A DNA stretch of 64,000 nt from Chitinophaga rhizophila (GCF_019492185.1 NZ_JAICCF010000003.1:558001-622000); one strand, 5' to 3'. Positions 42,939 through 52,386 are shown, counted from the first letter of the stretch. The notes: generated by a model from the sequence alone, not told the origin. Made by a program: numbers and translations.

Positions 42939-43643
42939 ATGAACGCAGTTATTACCGGCGCAAGTAAAGGAATAGGCAAGGCTATAGCAATAAAGCTGGC
43001 CAAAGAAGGATTTAATGTAGCTATCTGCGCCAGAAACCCAATCACCCTGGAGAAAGCTCAAGCTGATATTCAGGCAGTTAACCCTGATATTCAGGTTCTG
43101 GCCATACCTGTAGATATGGGCAAAAAAGACGAAGTGATAGCATTTGCAGACCGGATCAAGTCCACCTTTTCTCCGGTGCATATACTGGTTAACAATGCCG
43201 GTCTCTTCATACCAGGCTCTTTGCATGAGCAGGAGGATGGTTTGCTCGAAAATTTGATGGCTACCAATGTATATAGTGCATATCACCTTACCAGACAATT
43301 GTTAGCTAACATGAAAGCAAACAAAAAAGGGCACATTTTTAACATGTGTTCAACTGCCAGCTACACGTCTTACCCTAATGGCGGTGCATACAGCATCACT
43401 AAGTTTGCCCTGCTTGGTTTCTCCAGAAATCTAAGAGAAGAATTAAAAGGCCACAATGTAAAAGTTACCTCACTCAGCCCTGGTCCAACCCTTACTGCTT
43501 CATGGGAAGGCTTTGAAGCTCCCCCCGGCAGATTGATGGAGCCCGAAGATGTGGCCAACCTGTTATGGAGCGCTTATACCCTGTCAGAGCAAGCAGTAGT
43601 GGAAGAGGTAATCATGCGGCCAATGCTGGGGGACATATCATAA
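42939..43643 (+). CDS. Short-chain dehydrogenase/reductase (3-oxoacyl-ACP reductase-like)
   Basis: 234 aa. The NAD(P) motif VITGASKGIGKAIAIKLA (4-21) is followed by NNAG (about 85), the catalytic Ser in MCSTASYTS, and Y-x-x-x-K in YSITKFALLGFSRNLR (about 147-162). This is a classical SDR of FabG size. The substrate cannot be told from sequence. It is flanked by a divergent HAD gene and the bat genes and has no obvious partner. Confidence 0.85.
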   Translation: MNAVITGASKGIGKAIAIKLAKEGFNVAICARNPITLEKAQADIQAVNPDIQVLAIPVDMGKKDEVIAFADRIKSTFSPVHILVNNAGLFIPGSLHEQEDGLLENLMATNVYSAYHLTRQLLANMKANKKGHIFNMCSTASYTSYPNGGAYSITKFALLGFSRNLREELKGHNVKVTSLSPGPTLTASWEGFEAPPGRLMEPEDVANLLWSAYTLSEQAVVEEVIMRPMLGDIS

Positions 43644-43736
43644 ATCCTTCACCAGCAAGCACTTCCGGGCTTATATAAATAATTTTTTTAACTAACTTTT
43701 AACTGGCTGTTCAGCGCCAACAGGGCTGGCTTTGGT

Positions 43737-43744
43737 TAAATTTG
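43737..43744 (+). promoter_or_regulatory. Candidate -7 box TAAATTTG for batD
   Basis: A TAnnTTTG match whose predicted transcription start (about 43751) is only 3 bases before the ATG at 43754, so the batD message may be nearly leaderless. No -33 element was seen. Confidence 0.45.
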
Positions 43745-43753
43745 TTTTGCATT

Positions 43754-45742
43754 ATGAACGTCGCAACTGTTAGTATAAGGAAGTTTGTATTATCCCTGTT
43801 CTTCTGTCTGGGCGCTATCACGTGCCTGCAGGCGCAGGAATTTAGGTTCACTACCACTGTCAGCAGTAATAAGGTAGCACTGGATGAACCGTTTCAGATA
43901 CAGTTCATGCTGGAAAATGCTCCTAATGTTTCCAGTTTTACGCCTCCGGCTTTTAATGATTTTGAAATATTACAGGGTCCCTCTCAGATGCAGGGTCAGT
44001 CTATTATGAATGGACGACGCTCAGAGTATATTGCCCTGATCTATGTTATCCAGGCAAGGAGGGTAGGTAATTTTACCCTACCAGGAGCCACCGCCCGTTC
44101 CAATGGTAACGTAGTACGTTCCAACCCCGTAACTATTGAGGTTGTGAAGTCCGGTGCAGCCCGGGGTAATCAAAATCAGCAGCAGGCAGTACCACAGGGA
44201 GGTAACGGCTACCCCCCATCCCGCTCGCCGCGTTCCCAATCACAACAAGATGAGATGGAAGGCGTTTTGAAAAACGGGGAAGATGTAAATGCTAAACTCA
44301 AGAAGAATATTTTCGTTAAAGTAGACGTAGACAAAACCACTCTGTACGAGGGGGAACAGCTCACTGCTACTTATAAGCTATATACCCGGCTCCCTACCAA
44401 CTCCAGTGTAACAAAGGTGCCGGCATTCAAAGGATTCTCCGCTAAAGACATTGAATTGCCTAATCCTCCACAGGCCTCTGACGAAATGGTGAATGGGGTA
44501 CGTTACCGGGTATTTACTATCCGCAAGACGCTATTATTTCCATTACAGTCAGGCACCCTGGAGCTTGATCCGGTAGAGGTAGACAACCATGTCAGATTAG
44601 TGAAAATGGTCAAGAACAACAATAAACGCGCAAGAGATCCTTTTGCCGACCTGTTCAACGACCCCTCTCTTAAAGATCCTTTTGACGATCCGTTCTTTGA
44701 CGACTTCTTTAACCGTCCGGAGGTAACCTACGAAGACGTTCCCTATAAAATCCAGACAGCGCCCGTAAAAGTAACGGTCAAGCCATTGCCGGTAGATAAT
44801 CGACCTGTAAGTTTTACCGGAGCAGTAGGAAAGTTTAATCTGACAGCTACGCTAGACAAAAAGGAGCTGACCACAGATGATGCGCTTACACTAAAAGTAG
44901 TGGTTTCCGGACAGGGTAACGTCAACCTGCTGAATGGCCCGAAAGTCGAAGTGCCTGCAGGCTTTGAAAAATATGATCCAAAGGTTACCGACAATATTGA
45001 GAAGAATAGCAATCCTTTATCTGGTTCCCGCCAGTTTGAATACGTGCTGATGCCGCAGGAAGCAGGCGATCAGACTATCCCACCGGTGGAGTTCTCTTAT
45101 TTTGATGTAGCTTCCAATAGTTATAAGACCGTTCGTTCTGAAGCATTTACAGTTCACGTAAAACCTGGTAAACAGACCAAACGTGAAAAGGAAGACTTCA
45201 GTGTTAATAAAAATACTATCACCTCCAATTATACCGGCGTACTTAATTGGGTGAAGCAAGGTGGCTACCTGCTGGTCAGTCCGCTGTTCTGTATATTACT
45301 GCTGCTACCGGTATTGGCAGTGATTGTAGCCATTATATACCGCCGCAAAAAGAACTATCAGCAAAATAATGCCGCGTTCCTCAAACACCGGTATGCTAAC
45401 AAGGTAGCATTGAAACGTCTTGAACTGGCAGCACGCTACCTGAAAGAAGGAAAAGACAAAGCTTTTTACGAAGAAACGTCCAGGGCTGTCTGGGGGTATC
45501 TTAGCAATAAGCTGCATGTTCCTTTTGCAGATCTGAGTAAACAGCTAATCCAGGACCGACTTGCCCAGCAGCAGGTTAGCGAGCAATATACAGTTAAGCT
45601 GTTCGATCTGCTGGACAATTGCGAGATGGCGCTGTACACGCCTATGCACAATAATGATAAAATGCAGGTTACCTACCAGCAGGCCGTAGAGGTAATCAGC
45701 CAGCTGGAAGATGAACTGCAGCGTGCAAAAAGTGTTGTATAA
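43754..45742 (+). CDS. batD: BatD aerotolerance protein
   Basis: 662 aa from the ATG at 43754; the frame opens with TTG at 43742, overlapping the -7 box. A signal peptide ends CLQAQ (about residue 28). Tandem beta-sandwich domains follow, with IKVDVDKTTLYEGEQLTATYKLY-like strands (FVKVDVDKTTLYEGEQLTAT, about 186-205) and SFTGAVGKFNLTATLDKKEL (about 353-372), as in the BatD/oxygen-tolerance family. There is one TM helix near 518-540, then a cytoplasmic helical tail. Bat proteins work with MoxR ATPase and BatA/B VWA proteins in envelope stress; those are not in this window. It lies 18 bp ahead of the TPR protein. Confidence 0.88.
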   Translation: MNVATVSIRKFVLSLFFCLGAITCLQAQEFRFTTTVSSNKVALDEPFQIQFMLENAPNVSSFTPPAFNDFEILQGPSQMQGQSIMNGRRSEYIALIYVIQARRVGNFTLPGATARSNGNVVRSNPVTIEVVKSGAARGNQNQQQAVPQGGNGYPPSRSPRSQSQQDEMEGVLKNGEDVNAKLKKNIFVKVDVDKTTLYEGEQLTATYKLYTRLPTNSSVTKVPAFKGFSAKDIELPNPPQASDEMVNGVRYRVFTIRKTLLFPLQSGTLELDPVEVDNHVRLVKMVKNNNKRARDPFADLFNDPSLKDPFDDPFFDDFFNRPEVTYEDVPYKIQTAPVKVTVKPLPVDNRPVSFTGAVGKFNLTATLDKKELTTDDALTLKVVVSGQGNVNLLNGPKVEVPAGFEKYDPKVTDNIEKNSNPLSGSRQFEYVLMPQEAGDQTIPPVEFSYFDVASNSYKTVRSEAFTVHVKPGKQTKREKEDFSVNKNTITSNYTGVLNWVKQGGYLLVSPLFCILLLLPVLAVIVAIIYRRKKNYQQNNAAFLKHRYANKVALKRLELAARYLKEGKDKAFYEETSRAVWGYLSNKLHVPFADLSKQLIQDRLAQQQVSEQYTVKLFDLLDNCEMALYTPMHNNDKMQVTYQQAVEVISQLEDELQRAKSVV

Positions 45743-45760
45743 ACCTGCTAACTATTAACG

Positions 45761-46519
45761 ATGAAAAAGATATTCTCTGCTATATGTTCCCTTCTATTGT
45801 TATCTCATCTTGCAGGAGCTGCATCAGCACCTCAGCAGGAGTTTGAGAAGGGCAACCAACTGTTTAATCAGAAACAGTACTCAGAAGCTGCTACGGTATA
45901 TCAAGGTCTGATTGACCAGGGGTATGAACAGCCGGAACTATTTCTTAATGCTGGTAATGCCTGGTATAAGGCTAATAAAACCGGAATGGCCATTTTCAAC
46001 TATGAAATGGCGCTTGCCAGGGATCCTTTTAATAAATCAGCAACACACAATCTATCAGTGGCAAACCAGCGGGTAGAAGGATATGTAAATGATCTGCCTT
46101 TGTTGTTCTTTCAGCGTTGGTGGTTACACACACTGCATTTCCATAGTCCCGATGGTTGGGCAACCGGCGCAGTTATCCTATTATGGCTGGCCGTTGCAGC
46201 CTTTGTTACACTACTGATAGCTCCTTCATTCAGGCCTGTACTGGTAAAGTGGGTAAGCGGTGCTGCATTGGTGCTATTCCTGTTTTACCTGAGTATGGGA
46301 ATTAGCGCATATGTCTCAGCCAATGCTCACGATGAAGGTATTATTATGGGCAGTGTGGTAAAAGTGAAAGCTGCACCGGATGATGAAAGTAAAGATATGT
46401 TTGAATTGCATGAGGGTGTTAAGGTACAGGTTACTGATGCTACCCAGGAATACTGTAAAATATCGCTGCCGGATGGCAAGACCGGCTGGCTGGCTTGTGC
46501 AGAGATCAAGAGGTTGTAG
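45761..46519 (+). CDS. batE: BatE-like protein (TPR + two TM + SH3-like domain)
   Basis: 252 aa. After a signal peptide (about 1-22), TPR-like helices follow (FEKGNQLFNQKQYSEAATVY and ELFLNAGNAWYKANKTGMAI, about 27-95). Two TM helices occupy about 130-185, and the C-terminal bacterial SH3-like domain ends DGKTGWLACAEIKRL. This is the BatE layout found downstream of batD in Bacteroidota. It is probably part of the membrane Bat complex. A branched terminator follows. Confidence 0.82.
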   Translation: MKKIFSAICSLLLLSHLAGAASAPQQEFEKGNQLFNQKQYSEAATVYQGLIDQGYEQPELFLNAGNAWYKANKTGMAIFNYEMALARDPFNKSATHNLSVANQRVEGYVNDLPLLFFQRWWLHTLHFHSPDGWATGAVILLWLAVAAFVTLLIAPSFRPVLVKWVSGAALVLFLFYLSMGISAYVSANAHDEGIIMGSVVKVKAAPDDESKDMFELHEGVKVQVTDATQEYCKISLPDGKTGWLACAEIKRL

Positions 46520-46520
46520 A

Positions 46521-46590
46521 AAGCCGCAAACTACGGGCATCCGGTTAGGGGAGTGAGCTCTCCAGAAGCCTGTAGTTTGCGGCTTAAAGC
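46521..46590. terminator. Long bidirectional terminator between batE and the LytTR gene
   Basis: 46521-46534 pairs perfectly with 46572-46585 (14 bp), extended by 4 bp to 46538/46568 with one G-T pair. The loop holds a second small hairpin (GGGGAG/CTCTCC). It overlaps the stop codon of the convergent LytTR gene at 46584. Confidence 0.85.
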
Positions 46591-47339
46591 TTTTCTATCC
46601 TATCCATAAACTCTTGCTTACGATGGCGGGACACTGGAATACAGCTACCATCTTTCATAATAATATCCCCACCATCTCCTTTTATATACCGGTCCATATG
46701 ATTCAGATTGACCACATAGCTATGATGGACCCGGAAAAAGCCTTTATTTTTCAGTTGACTTTCTACTTCCTTCAGTGAACGGAATACAAGACATGGTTCA
46801 GGCGTGCTGACAAGATGCACCAGAGTAGTGTCTCCATCAGCCGCACAGTATAGTATGTCTTTTACCAGCAGCATACGTAGTCCTTCGTGACTTGGCAAGG
46901 CCAGCCGTTCACCAGGATACAGGTGCTGATGCAATACTTCCAGCAGGGAAGTATCAGGTTTAGTATCTGCAGATCCATTTGGATGGTAGCGGGCTATTGC
47001 TTTATCCACCGCATCTATGAGATCTTCCCTTATAATGGGTTTCAGCAGGTAGTCCAGCGCATTGTGCCGTATAGCATCCAGGGCATACTGATCATGTGAA
47101 GTAGTTACAATAATGGAAAAGCTTGCGTCTTTACAGGCTTTCAATACTTCAAATCCATTCAGTCCCGGCATTTCCACATCCAGGAAAAGCAGATCAGGTT
47201 GATATTTTTCTATTGCCTCCAATGCAGAGATCCCGTCAGCGCAAACCGCCACTATATTGACTGCAGGGCAATGCTTTTCCAGCAAAAGCTTTAGAACACT
47301 TCTGCTGAGCTTCTCATCATCCACGATAATAGTGCGCAT
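46584..47339 (-). CDS. LytTR-family response regulator
   Basis: 251 aa. The receiver domain (1 to about 120) has IIVDDEKLSR, phospho-acceptor Asp in LLFLDVEMPGLNGFEV (about D54), the switch Thr/Ser region IIVTTSHDQYALDAI and Lys in YLLKPI. The LytTR DNA-binding domain (about 150-251) has LVKDILYCAADGDTTLVHL and FFRVHHSYVVNLNHMDRYIK (in order). It pairs with the kinase gene 128 bp upstream on the same strand. Its targets are unknown. Confidence 0.92.
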   Translation of the reverse strand: MRTIIVDDEKLSRSVLKLLLEKHCPAVNIVAVCADGISALEAIEKYQPDLLFLDVEMPGLNGFEVLKACKDASFSIIVTTSHDQYALDAIRHNALDYLLKPIIREDLIDAVDKAIARYHPNGSADTKPDTSLLEVLHQHLYPGERLALPSHEGLRMLLVKDILYCAADGDTTLVHLVSTPEPCLVFRSLKEVESQLKNKGFFRVHHSYVVNLNHMDRYIKGDGGDIIMKDGSCIPVSRHRKQEFMDRIEKL

Positions 47340-47467
47340 GTTGTATTAGTTCTTGTCCCCAGAACCCTCTGTCATCAAAAGAAAAGCATAGGTGAGGGTC
47401 TACAAAATATACAATATCTACTGTAAAGATGTGAAAGTTTATTTAACGCGGGTACTACTTTTATATG

Positions 47468-48265
47468 TTACATGGCGCTTTCCCTGGTGGCTGCTTGCTG
47501 CATTTTAATGATAACAACATGACCACTAGGCTGTTTCAAATCATTATATAACTCCTGCTGGGTGATACCTGTACTCATATTATAACGCTCATTGATAGCG
47601 CTGAGCCGGGCAGCTGCTATGTTTATACCCCGGGCCAGGTGGCTTTCCGGAGACAGGGGTTCCTGGCTGATGCCGTTATCTTCGATACGGATATGCAACA
47701 TTTCATGCTGCCTGCTGATTCTGATATGAAGGCAACCACCACTTTTCGCGGGCCGTAGTAGTAACCGTCGCCAGATAGCTTCCTGTATATACGGCTGAAT
47801 AATAAGCGGGGGTATGAAGGTGACCTGTTGAAAAACCTCGGGGGCAATATCCACTTTGTAATCAAACTGAGAGCCGAACCTAAGCTGTTCCAATTGTAAA
47901 TAGAGTTCCAGGGCTTCTATATCTTCTTCCAGGTTAACCCACTGTTTGTTGCAGTTGCGGATAAGCAAGCGCATCAACCGGGCAAACCGGGTGAGGTAGA
48001 GGGAAGCAAGATCAGTACTGGTGGTTAGGATGTAGTGGTGTATAGCATTCAGGCTGTTAAATATGAAATGCGGGTCCATTTGCGCCTGAAATGCATGCAT
48101 CTCCAGGTGTATCAGCTGCTGTTGCCTGCTTATCTCTTTTGTTGAAGCCTGTCTGATTCGCCTCTCCCGGAGATAGAACACGCTGCAGATCACTATCAAA
48201 CTCAACAGAAAAAACACCCAGTACGGCCAACCTACTGCATTGAGTATGTTAGAGCAAAAAGCCAA
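47468..48265 (-). CDS. LytS-type sensor histidine kinase with degenerate N-box
   Basis: 265 aa. A single N-terminal TM helix (about 12-32) is followed by a coiled linker and the His_kinase dimerisation motif QAQMDPHFIFNSLNAIHHYI (about 59-78, phospho-acceptor His in DPHF). The ATPase part shows PPLIIQPYIQEAIWRRLL, where family members have QPYVENAIWHGL: the E-N pair that holds Mg-ATP is changed to Q-E, and H-G to R-R. A D-N-G box (IEDNGIS) and a G-rich RGINIAAARLSAINERY remain. No sensor domain is present. It may be a non-catalytic partner of another kinase. Confidence 0.82.
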   Translation of the reverse strand: MAFCSNILNAVGWPYWVFFLLSLIVICSVFYLRERRIRQASTKEISRQQQLIHLEMHAFQAQMDPHFIFNSLNAIHHYILTTSTDLASLYLTRFARLMRLLIRNCNKQWVNLEEDIEALELYLQLEQLRFGSQFDYKVDIAPEVFQQVTFIPPLIIQPYIQEAIWRRLLLRPAKSGGCLHIRISRQHEMLHIRIEDNGISQEPLSPESHLARGINIAAARLSAINERYNMSTGITQQELYNDLKQPSGHVVIIKMQQAATRESAM

Positions 48266-48461
48266 AATTTTATAGGTTTGCGAAAGGATATAATATTAAG
48301 CACCTCAAAAAGTCATACAACTCCATCAGGCACAATGTTGCAATGTAGTTAAGACCGATGTTAAATATCCGTCAATTCCGGTTGCCGGGAAAGGGGCATT
48401 TATTACAAGGCAGCATTTGGAGAACAACCGGACGAAAAATAAGGGTAACTGGTAACAATGG

Positions 48462-49184
48462 CTATTCAGTAAATTTATAACCTACGCCTCTTACGGAGTG
48501 GAAATACCTGGAGTTACGGCTATCTTCCTCAAAGTATTTGCGGAAATTGAGTATAAAGTTGTCAATAGTACGGGTAGTAGGGTAGACGTTGTACCCCCAA
48601 ACCACCTGCAGGATCTTTTCGCGGGTTACGACTTCGCCTTTATTCTCAATCAGCAGTTTCAGGAGCATCGTCTCTTTCTTGCTCAGCTCATAGTGTTTAC
48701 CATCTTTACCGATGCACTCCTGTGCGGCAAAGTCGATCTCATTATTACCAAATTGATAGACGGTGGATACGCTATCCTTATCTTGTATGCGTTTATTTTT
48801 TACAATCAGCTTTTCTACTCTGAGCAGCAGTTCTTCCAGGTTGAAAGGCTTGGTCATATAGTCATCACCACCTTTTTTCAGCCCCAGCACGCGGTCAGCG
48901 CTACTGTTTTTGGCACTGAGAAACAGGATGGGCACTTCGTTATTCTGAATACGGATATTTTCACAAACCGCGATGCCGTCCATTTCCGGCAGCATGATAT
49001 CCAGGATGATCAGGTCAAAATATTCGTTCTTTACCGCCTTTAAAGCAGCGGTGCCATTATCTACAGCTGTTACTTCATATCCCTCCAGTTCCAGGTTGAG
49101 TTTCAGCGCTTCCTGGAGGTTTTCTTCGTCCTCTACCAGTAGTATGGATGCTTTAGTAGCTTCCTTCATAGTTAATAATTGCAA
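48462..49184 (-). CDS. OmpR/PhoB-family response regulator
   Basis: 240 aa. The receiver domain has ILLVEDEENLQEALKLNLE, Asp in DLIILDIMLPEMDGIAV, LFLSAKN and YMTKPFNLEELLLR. The winged-helix output (about 140-240) has LSKKETMLLKLLIENKGEVV, the recognition region TTRTIDNFILNFRKYF and the wing YFHSVRGVGYKF. It is 8 bp downstream of its kinase gene in a yicC-gldH-kinase-regulator operon. Its closest functional model is the Bacteroides RprY type, but the signal is unknown. Confidence 0.93.
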   Translation of the reverse strand: MQLLTMKEATKASILLVEDEENLQEALKLNLELEGYEVTAVDNGTAALKAVKNEYFDLIILDIMLPEMDGIAVCENIRIQNNEVPILFLSAKNSSADRVLGLKKGGDDYMTKPFNLEELLLRVEKLIVKNKRIQDKDSVSTVYQFGNNEIDFAAQECIGKDGKHYELSKKETMLLKLLIENKGEVVTREKILQVVWGYNVYPTTRTIDNFILNFRKYFEEDSRNSRYFHSVRGVGYKFTE

Positions 49185-49192
49185 TCACTAAT

Positions 49193-50212
49193 TTACACTC
49201 TTTGACTGGAATATGCCGGCCAGGATATCTCAAAACTTGCACCGGTAGGTACATTGTCTTTCACCACAATTGTACCTCCATGCTGCTGAACAATCTTTCT
49301 GCACAAAAACAATCCGAGGCCCGATCCCTTCGCCTTACGCGTATTTTCATTACCTATACGATAAAACTTAAGGAATATCCTATCCCGTTCGTCTGCCGGT
49401 ATGCCTGGTCCTTCGTCAGTCACTTTCAGCTTTAACTGGTTATTGTTTCCTCTTTCCAGTCTTACATTAATGACGGTATTCTTAGGCGCATATTTTACAG
49501 CATTCTCCACAAGGTTACTCAATAAGATCTGCAGCATGAACTTATCCCCATTGACCCACACATCAGGCAAAATATGTGCCTGTATGGTATGTGTCGATAT
49601 GCGTGCCTGCATTTCCTTGACCCCGTTTTCCAGCAGTTCAGAGTAATCTATGTCTTCCCGGAATAGCTGGTAACGTTGAGATTCCATCTGGGAAGCAAGG
49701 AGTATATTGTTACATAACTGGTCCAGGCGGTTAGTCTCCCGGATAGTATTATCCAGCAGCTTTAACCGCTTATCCTCGTCCAGCTTGTGTTTCCGGAGTG
49801 TTTCAAGATTAAGTTTGGCAGCAGCAATAGGCGATTTCAATTCATGTGTTACCGCCATCAGAAAATTCTGCTGTTGCTGTGACAGGCGCATTTGCTTCCA
49901 GATAGCCCGGTAAACGAAGAATCCTCCCAGGAAAATAATCGCCAGAAAAATCAGCCCTTCGCCAAAAAACATGACAGAACGTCTCTCTTCTTTGAGCTCT
50001 ATACGCTGTAATTCTTCATGATATTCCTTAGGATGTGCAATACTGTCAGTACGTAAAACGAGGTTTTGTATCTCAAACCCGGTGATCTGTTCACTTTGAT
50101 TGAACAACAGCACCCCCCACCACACCAGTGCGAGGATGGTATATGCCAGTACAAAGAGATAGATAAAGGAGATGGCTCTCCCTTCCTGCATATTACGGAA
50201 TAGCTTTTTCAT
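49193..50212 (-). CDS. Sensor histidine kinase (HisKA + HATPase)
   Basis: 339 aa from MKKLFRNMQEGRAISFIYLF at 50212; the frame opens at 50236. Two TM helices (about 14-36 and 84-106) flank a short ~50-residue periplasmic part. HisKA: MAVTHELKSPIAAAKLNLET (about 125-144). HATPase: N-box ILLSNLVENAVKYAPKNTV, G1 VTDEGPGIPADERD, G2 KGSGLGLFLCRKIV, all intact. It pairs with the regulator 8 bp downstream. Its start lies inside the 3' end of gldH (20-bp overlap), suggesting coupled translation. Confidence 0.92.
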   Translation of the reverse strand: MKKLFRNMQEGRAISFIYLFVLAYTILALVWWGVLLFNQSEQITGFEIQNLVLRTDSIAHPKEYHEELQRIELKEERRSVMFFGEGLIFLAIIFLGGFFVYRAIWKQMRLSQQQQNFLMAVTHELKSPIAAAKLNLETLRKHKLDEDKRLKLLDNTIRETNRLDQLCNNILLASQMESQRYQLFREDIDYSELLENGVKEMQARISTHTIQAHILPDVWVNGDKFMLQILLSNLVENAVKYAPKNTVINVRLERGNNNQLKLKVTDEGPGIPADERDRIFLKFYRIGNENTRKAKGSGLGLFLCRKIVQQHGGTIVVKDNVPTGASFEISWPAYSSQRV

Positions 50213-50708
50213 TTTTTCGCAACCCGGCTTTCTCAATCCGCAGACCTACATTCATAATATCGGGCAACGGATTTTGCCGCATATTTTGTTCAAAAGTAAA
50301 CTTGTAGGTCCCTGGCTTATTCAGTATAGCATGCTGCTGAATGGGGATTCTGTGCTCATAGACATACATACCATCCAGTCCGCTACCGAGCCATTTACCC
50401 GACATATCAGCCAGGGGAAGTTCCACCCTTTGTGCCACCGGTTTTTCTCCAGGGAACTGCGTGTGAACCAACAACCAGATATTGCTATAAGGGTAGGAGT
50501 CCTTATGCCTTACATTCACATAAATGTTATAAAGGTATGCCGTATCCTGAGGCTGCACGGTAACCTCAAAAACGGGCTTGTCAGCATAAGCCCACTCATG
50601 TCCCGGAATATCCAGGTTCTTTTCATAGGTGTCCATTGTCAGGGGCTGACAGGAGGCTGCTGCTAACAACATTCCTGCGACCACCATCATCCGGCAGCGT
50701 TTATTCAT
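50193..50708 (-). CDS. gldH: Gliding motility lipoprotein GldH
   Basis: 171 aa. Lipoprotein signal with lipobox LAAASC (Cys about 20). The mature part matches GldH: YEKNLDIPGHEWAYADKPVF (about 28-47), SNIWLLVHTQFPGEKPV, GKWLGSGLDGMYVYEHRIPI and PGTYKFTFEQNMRQNPLPDI, in that order. GldH is needed for gliding and for stability of the motility/type 9 secretion apparatus of Bacteroidota; it sits in the periplasmic side of the envelope. It is 45 bp downstream of yicC. Confidence 0.92.
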   Translation of the reverse strand: MNKRCRMMVVAGMLLAAASCQPLTMDTYEKNLDIPGHEWAYADKPVFEVTVQPQDTAYLYNIYVNVRHKDSYPYSNIWLLVHTQFPGEKPVAQRVELPLADMSGKWLGSGLDGMYVYEHRIPIQQHAILNKPGTYKFTFEQNMRQNPLPDIMNVGLRIEKAGLRKNEKAIP

Positions 50709-50753
50709 ACTTTATTGAAAATACTTTTTATACATGAAGACTGAAAGATCCGC

Positions 50754-51629
50754 TTACAGGACATTCAGTACCTGCTCTTTTGCTTTCTCCAATTCATCCT
50801 TCATCAGTACCACCCATTGCTGGATGCTGGCATCATTTGCTTTGGAACCGGTAGTATTGATCTCTCTGCCCACTTCCTGCAATACGAAACCTAACTTTTT
50901 ACCTTTAGCCGGATCAGCATCCGCCAGTATTTCTTTGAAATAACGGCAATGGTTCTCCAGTCGTACCAGCTCTTCCGAAATATCGAGCTTTTCCAGATAG
51001 AAAATCAGTTCCTGCTCCAGGCGGTTCTCATCTACATTCTCTTTACCCACATGTTCTGCCAGCAGACTTTCCAGGCGCTGACGTACTTTATCTTTACGCA
51101 ATGGGTCCAGTTCACGCACTTTTGCACAATAGGTTCCGATATTCTCTATACGCAGCAGCAGGTCGGCAGCCAGCATCTGTCCCTCATCCACACGGTGTGC
51201 GTCCAGGTCAGATACAGCCTGTCTGATTGCTGTCTCAACTTCCAGCCATTCTTCTTCGGAAATCTGCTCGGTTGCCGGAGAAACCACCTCTGGTAATTTC
51301 ATCAGTACATTCAGCATATCTTCCTGCGGCAGCTTCAGTTCTGTAGCCAGCGCAGTTATAGAATGATAGTAATACTTTGCCAGGTCAGTATTTATTACCA
51401 CCGGACGAGTAGCTCCATTCTGCCTGATATTTACTGTTGCATCCAGCGTACCACGTAACAGAGACTGCTGCATTAAGTTACGGATATCAAACTCATATGG
51501 CTTTAACAGTGGAGAAATTTTCAGGTTTACCTCAAACTGCTTACCATTGAGCGATTTAACTTCCGCTACAATCGTAGTTTCACCTTTGGTAATTTCCGCC
51601 CTTCCAAAGCCGGTCATTGATTTCAGCAT
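50754..51629 (-). CDS. yicC: YicC-family endoribonuclease-like protein
   Basis: 291 aa. It starts with the diagnostic MLKSMTGFGRAEI. The N-terminal YicC_N domain covers about 1-155. The C-terminal DUF1732 part has ENRLEQELIFYLEKLDISEE (in part) and KKLGFVLQEVGREINTTGSK, the conserved E/H-rich end. E. coli YicC acts as an RNase involved in small-RNA decay. It is the first gene of a four-gene operon with gldH and a two-component system, under a textbook TTTG-N19-TAGGTTTG promoter. Confidence 0.93.
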   Translation of the reverse strand: MLKSMTGFGRAEITKGETTIVAEVKSLNGKQFEVNLKISPLLKPYEFDIRNLMQQSLLRGTLDATVNIRQNGATRPVVINTDLAKYYYHSITALATELKLPQEDMLNVLMKLPEVVSPATEQISEEEWLEVETAIRQAVSDLDAHRVDEGQMLAADLLLRIENIGTYCAKVRELDPLRKDKVRQRLESLLAEHVGKENVDENRLEQELIFYLEKLDISEELVRLENHCRYFKEILADADPAKGKKLGFVLQEVGREINTTGSKANDASIQQWVVLMKDELEKAKEQVLNVL

Positions 51630-51648
51630 AATAGAGATTTGTTGGCAA

Positions 51649-51679
51649 CAAACCTACCTAAATTAGCCCAAAGCACAAA
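51649..51679 (-). promoter_or_regulatory. Promoter of the yicC-gldH-kinase-regulator operon
   Basis: On the minus strand TTTG (51679-51676), a 19-base spacer and TAGGTTTG (51656-51649) match the Bacteroides consensus exactly. The transcription start would be near 51642, 13 bases before the yicC ATG. Confidence 0.78.
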
Positions 51680-51757
51680 GAATACGTACAGGCAAACCCT
51701 ATCCGGCTTCAGCCTGCCCCGTTTCTATGTCCGTCACGTCCTGCCCGTACAGCTATC

Positions 51758-52342
51758 TCAGAACAGCAGCCCGTATATCTCCTTCCGGTCCATCTCCCTC
51801 ATCTGCCCTGGCTCCAGACCATCTACTGTGATACGGGCTATACGGTAACGGATAAGTCTCAACGTAGGGAATCCCACAGCAGCCGTCATTTTCCTGACCT
51901 GCCTGTTTTTCCCTTCCCCCAGCGTCAATCTGACCCACGGGGCTGGAATCAACTTACGGAAACGAATAGGCGGATGCCGCTCCGGTACCTCCGGATCAGT
52001 CTCGAATATCTCTGCCTGACAACGGCGGGTCTGATAGGGCTTTCCATCTATAGATATCTGAACCCCCTGCCTCAATTGCTGAACTGCTTCCCCCGTAACT
52101 GCACCATCCACCTGTACCCAATACTCCCGTTCATGCGAAAATTTAGGGTCCAGCAAACGGTGATTCAGGGATTTATCGTTCGTCAGGATTAATAATCCCT
52201 CACTGTCGTAATCCAGTCTGCCGACAGGATAAACATCGGACGGAACATTGAAATGATCCGCCAGACTGGCCTTTCCCTCTTCTTTCCCGAAACGCGTGAG
52301 CACCTGGAAAGGCTTATATATAATATAATATTTAAGTGACAT
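51758..52342 (-). CDS. RsuA/RluE-family pseudouridine synthase
   Basis: 194 aa from the ATG at 52342. There is no S4 domain, as in RluE. YYIIYKPFQVLTRF (about 4-17), catalytic Asp in VGRLDYDSEGLLILTND (about 40-56), HEREYWVQVDG and GKNRQVRKMTAAVGFPTLRL are the family motifs. It isomerises uridine in 23S rRNA (U2457 in E. coli for RluE); the exact site here is inferred. It is divergent from the FNR-type regulator gene. Confidence 0.9.
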   Translation of the reverse strand: MSLKYYIIYKPFQVLTRFGKEEGKASLADHFNVPSDVYPVGRLDYDSEGLLILTNDKSLNHRLLDPKFSHEREYWVQVDGAVTGEAVQQLRQGVQISIDGKPYQTRRCQAEIFETDPEVPERHPPIRFRKLIPAPWVRLTLGEGKNRQVRKMTAAVGFPTLRLIRYRIARITVDGLEPGQMREMDRKEIYGLLF

Positions 52343-52386
52343 ACCCAAAGTAGTAAGGTCGTACGTTTATTTTGGCTGTAAATTAG

